From NCBI GenBank assembly GCA_030425285.1, contig JAUIAY010000001.1:1164963-1228962 (forward strand): a stretch of 64,000 nucleotides of DNA. Reading direction: 5' to 3'. This DNA is from Bacteroidia bacterium. Lineage in GTDB: Bacteria; Bacteroidota; Bacteroidia; Flavobacteriales; Flavobacteriaceae. Positions 9,644 to 17,042 of the stretch are shown here, in pieces. The stretch's first letter is position 1; each line of letters opens with the position of its first letter. The position numbers and the translations under genes were made by a program. The notes beneath the pieces were generated by a model. The model saw only the letters and a program-made list of their open reading frames with translations, ran no database searches and was not told where the DNA came from.

Positions 9644-10543
9644 TTAATCTATTATTTTCTCAATTATTGAATTCCCTTGCTTAATAATAGAACTCTTGTT
9701 TTTACTCAACAAATCAGGAAGCTTGTTAACGTACTTGCTTTTTTTGCCTTCATACTCCTCTAATTGAATACTTACTTGGAGCACACCGTAGCTCGATACA
9801 TCTTCTAAATCGGAATAAATGGGTATGTCATAATACCAAGGAGATAAAATGGGTTCGTTTATTTGATTTCCATAGCCATACTTTAAGTCCTTAAAAACAT
9901 ACTCTTGTTCAATTAAAGTGCCTTTATTTGGGGTTCCGTCTTGATTTCTCCACTCTCCTTCAACTAAAATTGAAATTTTAGCATTTAGATTTTCATCTTG
10001 ATAAACTTTAGTTTTTGAAAATAAAATGAATAATTCATTGAAACTTAACCTAGAAACACCAGGGTTTTCAGGGTCGCTTAAAATACCTATTACAGCATGG
10101 AAATTAAGTAAATCATCCTGCTCGTCTCTAATAATCTCATTTAGTTCAAGATAGGAGTTTTCTCCTCTGGTTTTAGGTATGCTTGTGTATTCAGTTTCTA
10201 GAAGGTTCTCAACATATTCTTTCTGATCTATCTTAATAGGTTTTGAGTATTTTTTTATATGAATTTCATTGTAGGTTTTTTCGATATCGCCAGTAAAATT
10301 ATTGTAATAATCGTTTATTGAGACTGATTGAACATATGAGGACACAAGTGACTGACTGTTTTGTTCTACTAAATAAGTGGCTCCAAGAACCACGCCTTGA
10401 AGAGCTATATCAATTAAGCCACCTCTTGAGCTGGATCTTTTTAACTCAACAACAAAATCCTCATTTCCTTTAACAAAAGAACGTTTGTGTGTTACACATG
10501 AAGAAAATGCAAACAACAGTAGTAAGACAATTAAAAACCTCAT
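9644..10543 (-). CDS. Lipoprotein of unknown function, first gene of CHASE2 operon
   Basis: The 299-residue protein has a lipoprotein signal: hydrophobic FLIVLLLLFAF, then lipobox SSC with Cys16. I recognise no family. A short Gly-containing hydrophobic stretch near residue 45 (LIDIALQGVVLGATYLV) could dip into the membrane. The rest is mixed alpha/beta with segments such as AKISILVEGEW and YGVLQVSIQLEEY. It lies 7 bases upstream of the CHASE2 gene and is probably the first gene of that operon, since the next gene upstream is divergent across a 207-base gap. It could be a periplasmic partner of the CHASE2 sensor; that is inference from position only. Confidence 0.7.
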   Translation of the reverse strand: MRFLIVLLLLFAFSSCVTHKRSFVKGNEDFVVELKRSSSRGGLIDIALQGVVLGATYLVEQNSQSLVSSYVQSVSINDYYNNFTGDIEKTYNEIHIKKYSKPIKIDQKEYVENLLETEYTSIPKTRGENSYLELNEIIRDEQDDLLNFHAVIGILSDPENPGVSRLSFNELFILFSKTKVYQDENLNAKISILVEGEWRNQDGTPNKGTLIEQEYVFKDLKYGYGNQINEPILSPWYYDIPIYSDLEDVSSYGVLQVSIQLEEYEGKKSKYVNKLPDLLSKNKSSIIKQGNSIIEKIID

Positions 10544-10716
10544 AGTCAGTATTTTGTATTATTAAAATCAAATATCGTACCGTAATAAAATCATTTTTGT
10601 TAAGTACGTTTTAAATATTGTACCCTAATTTAATAAAAATTATGCCTTAAACAGGTTGAGTTGAACTTAATACATACTTTCTTTTTTATTTAGAGCAGTC
10701 TATTAGTTTTAAATCC

Positions 10717-10724
10717 TATATTTG
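10717..10724 (+). promoter_or_regulatory. Bacteroidetes -7 promoter box
   Basis: TATATTTG is a perfect match to the Bacteroidetes housekeeping -7 consensus TAnnTTTG. It lies 26 bases before the GTG start of the Omp85-type gene. I see no good -33 TTTG partner, so this is moderate evidence only. Confidence 0.45.
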
Positions 10725-10750
10725 ATAAACAACACCAACCTATATTAAAT

Positions 10751-11929
10751 GTGAGGACTTCTATTGATAATAAATACGGTCAAAAAGCAGTGTTTCTTTT
10801 CAAGATAGTTTTGCTTTTTGGTATTTATTTGGGTTCAACAAATGGCTTATCACAACAACAAGATACTATTCAAGATCAAAAGGAACCCTCCAAGTTTGAT
10901 AAATTCAATAAAAAAGCCGAAAAATGGTTTACCTATATTCCGGCACCAATATATTCCTATTCTTCTGAAGCAGGTCATGTTTATGGACTGGCAAAGTTTA
11001 ATGTAATTGACCTTTATAAAGGCGATACTATTACAAAACCTTCTAGAATATCTGAAGTAGTAACATTTTCCAGTAAAGGGAGAATCAATGTGTCATCATC
11101 AACTGATTTAATGTTTAAGGACAACAAATATTTAGTGCTTGCTTTTTTTAATTATAAAAAAACGCCTGAATATATTCAGGGAATTGGGAACAATGTGAAT
11201 AGAGATAGTATTGAAGAAATTTCAACAGAGCGCTTTAGGTTTTCAGCTATTGGATTACGGAAGTTTGGCAATAAAAACTTTTACGCTGGTTTTGGTTTAG
11301 ATATAAATAATTATTTTGAAGTTAAGACGGAACCAGATAGTTATTTAGTGCAGAACAATGTTCCTGGACTAGATGGTGGCTTTGAATTTGGACTTCAAGC
11401 TATTGTGGCATTGGAAGGAAGAGAAAATCGTTATAATCCTCAAGGTGGACATTTTATTATTTCAAAGTATTCTTATTTTCCATCTTTTTTAGGAAGTGAT
11501 TATGAATATGTAAGTTGGGAATTGGATGCACGAAAATATTTTAACCCATGGCTTAACCACGTAGTTGCAATTCAGGCCACAACCGAATGGAATAATGGCG
11601 AAGTACCTTTTTATTCACTAGCTCAAATGGGTGGGTCTGATAGAATGCGAGGCTATTACGAAGGGATTATACGCGATAGGGTGTTGTTGGATGGTCAAAT
11701 AGAATACCGTATGCCTGTTTGGAACATCTTTGGAATAGTGGGTTGGATTGGAACAGGACGTGTGGCGCCAACCTATGAAGACCTTAGCTTGAATGGGTTT
11801 AGGTTGTCTTATGGTACAGGATTGCGTATTATGGTCGATAGTAAGCATCAGACAAATTTAAGATTCGATTTTGGATTTGGGCCAAATGGCGTTCATGGGT
11901 TTATCATAAATTTCGCCGAAGCATTTTAA
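10751..11929 (+). CDS. BamA/TamA-type outer membrane beta-barrel protein (Omp85 family)
   Basis: The protein has 392 residues: an export signal (FLFKIVLLFGIYLGSTNGLSQ), a short linker with WFTYIPAPIYSYSSEAG, and a beta-barrel ending in Phe as outer-membrane proteins do. The GGSDRMRGYYEGIIRD motif corresponds to the conserved RGF/RGY element of the Omp85 lid loop. GTGLRIMVDSKHQTNLRFDFGF is the usual penultimate strand pair. It has no POTRA domains, so it resembles the short surface-antigen (D15) members and not BamA itself. The start is GTG; no in-frame ATG precedes the signal peptide. It stands alone, with a -7 box 26 bases upstream. The substrate is unknown. Confidence 0.8.
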   Translation: MRTSIDNKYGQKAVFLFKIVLLFGIYLGSTNGLSQQQDTIQDQKEPSKFDKFNKKAEKWFTYIPAPIYSYSSEAGHVYGLAKFNVIDLYKGDTITKPSRISEVVTFSSKGRINVSSSTDLMFKDNKYLVLAFFNYKKTPEYIQGIGNNVNRDSIEEISTERFRFSAIGLRKFGNKNFYAGFGLDINNYFEVKTEPDSYLVQNNVPGLDGGFEFGLQAIVALEGRENRYNPQGGHFIISKYSYFPSFLGSDYEYVSWELDARKYFNPWLNHVVAIQATTEWNNGEVPFYSLAQMGGSDRMRGYYEGIIRDRVLLDGQIEYRMPVWNIFGIVGWIGTGRVAPTYEDLSLNGFRLSYGTGLRIMVDSKHQTNLRFDFGFGPNGVHGFIINFAEAF

Positions 11930-12008
11930 TGTACTTTGTTAAGTCGAAAAGGTTCTATTCTGATATTAATTAATACAGAGTTGTCTAGGATCTTTTTATT
12001 TTTGCTTT

Positions 12009-12467
12009 ATGGTAGATAATTTTCACAATGAATATTTTGGAATTGGTATTCAAAATGGCAAAACACCTGAAAATTTAGGTGTGCTTTGGCGTTCGGCTCA
12101 AAATCTAGGTGCCAGTTTTATTTTTACTATAGGAAATCGTTATGCCAAACAAGCTTGCGATACACATAATGCGGTAAAAGCCATGCCATATTTTCATTAT
12201 AATACTTTTGATGATTTTTATAGCCATTTGCCCAAAGGCGCCATGCTTGTGGGTGTTGAGTTGACTGATGAGGCGGTTAGTTTGGAATCGTTTCATCACC
12301 CAAGACGTTGTGTCTATCTTCTAGGAGCTGAAGACCATGGTTTATCTAAACAGGCCATAGAAAAATCACACCATTTGGTTAAATTTAATTCAGAGTTGAG
12401 TTTAAATGTTTCTGTTGCAGGAAGTATTATCATGTATGACCGTGGAATAAATAAACCAAGGTCGTAA
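12009..12467 (+). CDS. SpoU/TrmH-family RNA methyltransferase
   Basis: This 152-residue SPOUT-fold enzyme would methylate a ribose 2'-OH or base in tRNA or rRNA using S-adenosylmethionine. All three SpoU motifs are visible: motif 1 NLGVLWRSAQNLGA, motif 2 LLGAEDHGLS and motif 3 LSLNVSVAGSIIMYD, which together build the knotted SAM site. The length is that of a catalytic domain alone, without the L30e-like RNA-binding domain of RlmB or TrmH. It is located 21 bases before era, a pairing that suits ribosome or RNA maturation. The exact target base cannot be read from the sequence. Confidence 0.88.
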   Translation: MVDNFHNEYFGIGIQNGKTPENLGVLWRSAQNLGASFIFTIGNRYAKQACDTHNAVKAMPYFHYNTFDDFYSHLPKGAMLVGVELTDEAVSLESFHHPRRCVYLLGAEDHGLSKQAIEKSHHLVKFNSELSLNVSVAGSIIMYDRGINKPRS

Positions 12468-12472
12468 CTTTG
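12465..12472 (+). promoter_or_regulatory. Possible -7 box for era
   Basis: TAACTTTG matches TAnnTTTG exactly. It overlaps the stop codon of the methyltransferase gene and sits 16 bases before the era ATG, giving a very short leader. No clear -33 element is seen. Confidence 0.4.
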
Positions 12473-12488
12473 CATAAATATATTTAAC

Positions 12489-13367
12489 ATGCACAAAGCC
12501 GGTTTTGTAAACATCATAGGAAATCCTAATGTGGGTAAGTCTACACTAATGAATGCATTTGTTGGTGAAAAATTATCCATTATTACATCCAAGGCGCAAA
12601 CAACACGCCATAGAATTCTGGGTATCGTAAATGGTGAGGATTTTCAAATGATTTTGTCTGATACACCTGGGATTATCAAGCCAGCTTACGAACTGCAAGA
12701 ATCCATGATGGATTTTGTAAAGTCAGCTTTTGATGATGCTGATGTCTTGATTTATATGGTTGAAATAGGTGAAAAGGAATTGAAGGACGAAGCCTTTTTT
12801 AATAAAATCACCCATTCCAAAATACCTGTTTTATTACTCCTAAATAAGATTGATAGATCCAACCAAGAACAATTGGAAGAACAAGTAGCTTTGTGGTCAG
12901 AAAAAGTTCCCAATGCCGAGATTTTTGCTATTTCAGCTTTAGAGGGATTTCAGGTTCAGGAAGCTTTCGATCGTATTATAGAATTGTTGCCAGAATCACC
13001 ACCGTTTTATCCTAAGGATCAACTGACTGATAAGCCTGAACGGTTTTTTGTTAACGAAACCATTCGAGAGAAAATATTATTGCACTACAAGAAAGAAATA
13101 CCTTATGCTGTAGAAATTGACACTGAAGAATTTTTTGAAGAAGAGGATATCATCAGAATGCGATCAGTCATCATGGTAGAACGTGATACACAAAAAGGGA
13201 TTATTATTGGTCATAAAGGCGCTGCTTTGAAGCGTGTGGGAATGGAGGCAAGAAAAGATCTTGAGAAGTTTTTTGGAAAGCAGGTACATTTAGAGCTTTA
13301 CGTAAAAGTGAATAAAAACTGGAGAAGTAATCAACAACAGCTGAAACGTTTTGGTTACAATCAGTAG
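12489..13367 (+). CDS. era: GTPase Era
   Basis: Era is the essential GTPase that binds 16S rRNA near its 3' end during 30S assembly. The 292-residue length is normal. G motifs are visible: G1 GNPNVGKSTLMN, the effector-region threonines in SKAQTTRH, G3 DTPG, G4 NKID and G5 SALEG. The C-terminal KH domain is seen in IIIGHKGAALKRVGMEARKDL with its GHKG-type loop, followed by LYVKVNKNWR. The ATG begins 22 bases after the SpoU gene and has its own possible -7 box, so it may be transcribed both with that gene and alone. Confidence 0.97.
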   Translation: MHKAGFVNIIGNPNVGKSTLMNAFVGEKLSIITSKAQTTRHRILGIVNGEDFQMILSDTPGIIKPAYELQESMMDFVKSAFDDADVLIYMVEIGEKELKDEAFFNKITHSKIPVLLLLNKIDRSNQEQLEEQVALWSEKVPNAEIFAISALEGFQVQEAFDRIIELLPESPPFYPKDQLTDKPERFFVNETIREKILLHYKKEIPYAVEIDTEEFFEEEDIIRMRSVIMVERDTQKGIIIGHKGAALKRVGMEARKDLEKFFGKQVHLELYVKVNKNWRSNQQQLKRFGYNQ

Positions 13368-13453
13368 TGTTTTCTAACAAAAACTTGGTTTTTAGTTAAC
13401 ACAAACTTTATATGTAAGCACCATATTTGTTGGTATAACAAACCATAACAAAT

Positions 13454-14974
13454 ATGAAACAATTAAACACATTTTTTTTAGCTGCAATTTTTTTATTTTT
13501 CAATTCATGTAATAATGATGATGACAATCAAGTTGTTGTTGACAATATAAATACTAATGTTAATTTTCAACACAAATCAACAATTTCTGTAGGAGGTGTA
13601 GGTGCTTCAGAAATTACAGCCTTTGATACTGACACCAACAAATTATTTGTTGTAAATGTCGAACTTAACGAGTTATCAGTATTTGATATTTCAGATTTAG
13701 ATTCCCCTCAACAAAATCCTTCAATCAATTTAAATGCTTATGGTACACCAAACAGTGTTGCTATTTCTGAAAGCCTATTGGCGGTTGCCGTAGAAGCGCC
13801 AGTAAAGCAAAACCCTGGAAAAGTATTATTGTATAATACTGAAAATAATGAGTTGCAGCAAGAATTTACTGTGGGTTCATTACCAGATATGGTAACATTT
13901 TCTAAAGATGGAAATTTAATCATTACAGCCAATGAAGGTGAACCAAATGATGACTATACCGTAGATCCTTATGGAACGGTTAGTATTATAGATCTATCAG
14001 ATAATTCAGTTGTGACTTTAGATTTTACAGCTTTCAGTGGTCAGTTGGCAACATTAGAATCTGATGGTTTACGCGTATTTGGTCCAAATGCAACACTTGC
14101 TCAAGATTTAGAGCCAGAATATGTTGCTGTTTCAGATGATTCTAGAACGGCTTGGGTTACTTTGCAAGAAAACAATGGTATTGCGAGAATAAATTTAGTT
14201 ACAAAAACTATTGATGCAATCTACCCACTAGGGTTTAAGGATTATAATCAATCCAATAATAGTATTGATGCCAGTGATCGGGACTTGGTAAAAGAATTAA
14301 AAAATTGGCCAGTATACGGTATTTATCAACCTGATGCCATTGTTTCGGTTTCAATTAATGGTGTAGATTATGTCATTTCAGCAAATGAAGGAGATACAAG
14401 AGATTATGGGGGATTTAGTGAAGAAGTGCGAGTAGATGACTTAATGCTGGACGAAACAGTTTTTCCTTTAGCAATGGATTATCAAAATGAAATGAATTTA
14501 GGTAGACTAAAAACTACTATAACTATGGGTGATGATAATAATGACGGATATCACGAAGCTATATATAGTTTTGGTGCGCGTTCTTTTAGTATTTGGTCAG
14601 CCAATGGCGATTTGGTTTATGATAGTGGTAACAGTATTTCCCAAGAAACCCTAATGCTAACTCCGGATAGATTTAATGATGATGATGGTCGTAGCGATGA
14701 TAAAGGGGCAGAACCAGAAAGTGTTGAAATTTTGAATATAGGTAATCAACGCTATATTTTGTTTGTAGGATTAGAACGTAATGATCAGGTTTTAGTTTAT
14801 GATATTACAAATCCAACAGCACCTCAATTTTTAAGTATTTTATCGCACACTGGTGATGAAGCCCCAGAAGGATTACTGGTAGTGCCTTCTAAAGATAGTC
14901 CCAATGGTAAAGATTTATTGATTGTTTCTAACGAAGACAGCGGAACTGTTACCATATATGAAAACAATAATTAA
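13454..14974 (+). CDS. Choice-of-anchor I family lipoprotein (beta-propeller)
   Basis: The protein has 506 residues and a lipoprotein signal (FFLAAIFLFFNSC, Cys19), followed by the Asn/Asp-rich linker NNDDDNQ common in surface lipoproteins of this phylum. Repeated blades such as LFVVNVELNELSVFDISD, PDMVTFSKDGNLIITANEGEP and GTVSIIDLSD indicate a seven-bladed beta-propeller of the choice-of-anchor I group, which is related to secreted alkaline-phosphatase-associated proteins. Acidic loops (DDDGRSDDKGAEPE) may bind metal. It is monocistronic and ends before a clear hairpin terminator. The ligand and any catalytic activity are unknown. Confidence 0.8.
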   Translation: MKQLNTFFLAAIFLFFNSCNNDDDNQVVVDNINTNVNFQHKSTISVGGVGASEITAFDTDTNKLFVVNVELNELSVFDISDLDSPQQNPSINLNAYGTPNSVAISESLLAVAVEAPVKQNPGKVLLYNTENNELQQEFTVGSLPDMVTFSKDGNLIITANEGEPNDDYTVDPYGTVSIIDLSDNSVVTLDFTAFSGQLATLESDGLRVFGPNATLAQDLEPEYVAVSDDSRTAWVTLQENNGIARINLVTKTIDAIYPLGFKDYNQSNNSIDASDRDLVKELKNWPVYGIYQPDAIVSVSINGVDYVISANEGDTRDYGGFSEEVRVDDLMLDETVFPLAMDYQNEMNLGRLKTTITMGDDNNDGYHEAIYSFGARSFSIWSANGDLVYDSGNSISQETLMLTPDRFNDDDGRSDDKGAEPESVEILNIGNQRYILFVGLERNDQVLVYDITNPTAPQFLSILSHTGDEAPEGLLVVPSKDSPNGKDLLIVSNEDSGTVTIYENNN

Positions 14975-15016
14975 TCGGTTAAGTTTTATATTTTAGTTAA
15001 TTATTTAAGTGGAAGG

Positions 15017-15047
15017 TAGCCCAACTGATTATAGTTGGGCTATTTAT
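15017..15047. terminator. Hairpin terminator between convergent genes
   Basis: A perfect 10-bp stem, TAGCCCAACT (15017-15026) with AGTTGGGCTA (15033-15042), has a 6-base loop and a T-rich flank. It ends the anchor I gene. The right arm includes the stop codon of the convergent membrane-protein gene. Confidence 0.75.
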
Positions 15048-15537
15048 TTATGATATCATTCATGAAATTATGTAAAGCATGCATTTCTTCTTTGCTGGAA
15101 TCTTTTCCAATTCTACCCGAAAAATAAAGCACAAACCATAAAACAACCAACAAAAACATAATACCCAATTGAATACTATAGGAGTTGTCTAATTTCCAAT
15201 TGGAGTAAGCCCAAATGGAAGCAGCAATAAAAAGTCCTGCAACAACAAAATGAAAGAACATAAACATAGTCCAAACCGTAGGATTAGGACCAAATACGCC
15301 ATGTAAAACAGATGTTTTTTCACCATCTTCTACAATCTCCAAATGCAATTGAGGAGACCAAAACTGTTGTTGGTCTTTGGGAAGTTTTAAGAAAACATGA
15401 TCGTCTACTATCGAAACAATAAAATCTTTCTGACTTTTTTTAGCGATTTTAAACTGCTCCAAGTAATACGTGTTTGTTCTTGGTAAAAGCTTTTTAAATC
15501 GCGGTCTTAATACGATATCTTGTTTGATAATAGACAT
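15040..15537 (-). CDS. Small membrane protein of unknown function
   Basis: The 165-residue protein has a soluble N-terminal half of ~85 residues (FKIAKKSQKDFIVSIVDDHV, FWSPQLHLEI) and two membrane helices (MFMFFHFVVAGLFIAASIWAY and IQLGIMFLLVVLWFVLYF). A short cytoplasmic helix ending ALHNFMNDI follows. I recognise it as a type common in flavobacteria but know no function. It is divergent from der, 108 bases away, and its stop lies within the hairpin terminator shared with the convergent gene. Confidence 0.7.
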   Translation of the reverse strand: MSIIKQDIVLRPRFKKLLPRTNTYYLEQFKIAKKSQKDFIVSIVDDHVFLKLPKDQQQFWSPQLHLEIVEDGEKTSVLHGVFGPNPTVWTMFMFFHFVVAGLFIAASIWAYSNWKLDNSYSIQLGIMFLLVVLWFVLYFSGRIGKDSSKEEMHALHNFMNDIINK

Positions 15538-15619
15538 TTAGTTTTTCTAGTGAACTGTATTTTTGGTTTTTACACTTTTTTGTTATGACTAAAATATAAC
15601 GAAATCATAAGCTTATCAT

Positions 15620-15627
15620 TATATTTG
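15620..15627 (+). promoter_or_regulatory. -7 promoter box of der
   Basis: TATATTTG matches TAnnTTTG exactly, 18 bases before the chosen ATG of der, giving a leader of roughly a dozen bases. No convincing -33 box was found. Confidence 0.5.
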
Positions 15628-15645
15628 CACCAAATTTTATATGCA

Positions 15646-16950
15646 ATGAGCAATATTGTAGCCATAGTAGGAAGACCTAATGTTGGTAAATCAACTTTTT
15701 TCAACCGTTTAATACAACGTCGTGAAGCTATTGTTGATGCTGTTAGTGGTGTGACCAGAGATCGCCATTATGGGAAAAGTGATTGGAACGGTAGGGAGTT
15801 TTCTTTGATTGATACAGGTGGCTACGTTAAGGGTAGTGACGATATTTTTGAAGCTGAAATAGACAAGCAGGTTGAAATAGCAATCGATGAAGCCGATGCC
15901 ATAATTTTTATGGTAGATGTGGAAACTGGAGTGACTGGAATGGATGAAGATGTAGCAAGATTATTGCGCAAAGTCACCAAACCTGTTTTTTTAGTCGTAA
16001 ATAAGGTAGACAATGCCAAACGTGCTGAAGATGCTGTTGAATTTTATGCCTTGGGATTAGGTGATTACTATACTATTGCCAGTATCAACGGTAGTGGTAC
16101 AGGCGATTTGTTAGACGCTCTTGTTGCAGCGCTTCCTGAAAAAGAAGAAGTTGAAGAAGCCGAATTGCCTCGTTTTGCTGTTGTTGGAAGACCCAATGCA
16201 GGAAAATCATCTTTCATTAATGCCCTGATAGGTGAGGATAGATATATTGTAACCGATATTGCTGGAACCACACGCGACGCTATTGATACAAAATACAACC
16301 GTTTTGGTTTTGAGTTTAATTTAGTGGATACTGCAGGAATTAGAAAAAAATCTAAAGTCAAGGAAGATTTGGAGTTCTATTCTGTTATGCGAAGTGTTCG
16401 TGCTATTGAACATTGTGATGTATGCTTATTGGTTTTAGATGCGACCAGAGGTTTTGATGGTCAGGTACAGAATATTTTTTGGTTGGCTGAACGTAACAGG
16501 AAAGGTATCGTGATTTTGGTCAACAAATGGGATTTGGTTGAAAAGGACAACAAAACCATTAAAGAGTTTGAAAAGTATATAAAATCCCAGATTGAACCAT
16601 TTACAGATGTCCCCATTGTATTTATTTCGGTATTGAACAAACAACGGATTTATAAGGCTATTGAAACAGCTGTAGAAGTTTATAAAAACCGAACAAAAAA
16701 AATTAAAACCAGCAAGCTAAACGAAATTTTACTGCCTATTATTGAAAGCTACCCTCCACCAGCTTACAAAGGTAAGTTTGTGAAAATTAAATATATCATG
16801 CAACTGCCCACACCACAACCACAGTTTGCGTTTTTCTGTAATTTGCCACAATATGTTCGCGACCCTTACAAACGATTTTTAGAGAACAAACTACGTGAGC
16901 ATTTTGACTTCCATGGAGTTCCCGTAAGTGTCTACATGCGAAAAAAATAA
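15646..16950 (+). CDS. der: GTPase Der (EngA), 50S assembly factor
   Basis: Der has two tandem GTPase domains and a KH-like domain and acts in 50S ribosome assembly. Domain 1 shows [17 protein letters not shown] and NKVD; domain 2 shows [17 protein letters not shown] and NKWD. The C-terminal KH-like part contains [17 protein letters not shown] and ends [12 protein letters not shown], as expected. I chose the ATG at 15646 ([12 protein letters not shown]), giving 434 residues. The seven codons in frame upstream overlap the -7 box and the likely transcription start. It is monocistronic. Confidence 0.97.
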   Translation: MSNIVAIVGRPNVGKSTFFNRLIQRREAIVDAVSGVTRDRHYGKSDWNGREFSLIDTGGYVKGSDDIFEAEIDKQVEIAIDEADAIIFMVDVETGVTGMDEDVARLLRKVTKPVFLVVNKVDNAKRAEDAVEFYALGLGDYYTIASINGSGTGDLLDALVAALPEKEEVEEAELPRFAVVGRPNAGKSSFINALIGEDRYIVTDIAGTTRDAIDTKYNRFGFEFNLVDTAGIRKKSKVKEDLEFYSVMRSVRAIEHCDVCLLVLDATRGFDGQVQNIFWLAERNRKGIVILVNKWDLVEKDNKTIKEFEKYIKSQIEPFTDVPIVFISVLNKQRIYKAIETAVEVYKNRTKKIKTSKLNEILLPIIESYPPPAYKGKFVKIKYIMQLPTPQPQFAFFCNLPQYVRDPYKRFLENKLREHFDFHGVPVSVYMRKK

Positions 16951-17042
16951 CAGAACTTTATAGTTTTTTTAAGAAAATTCATACGATAATAGGATTACTT
17001 TCGTTTTTAGAAAAAATCGTGAGCAACCATCAATCAAAAAAC

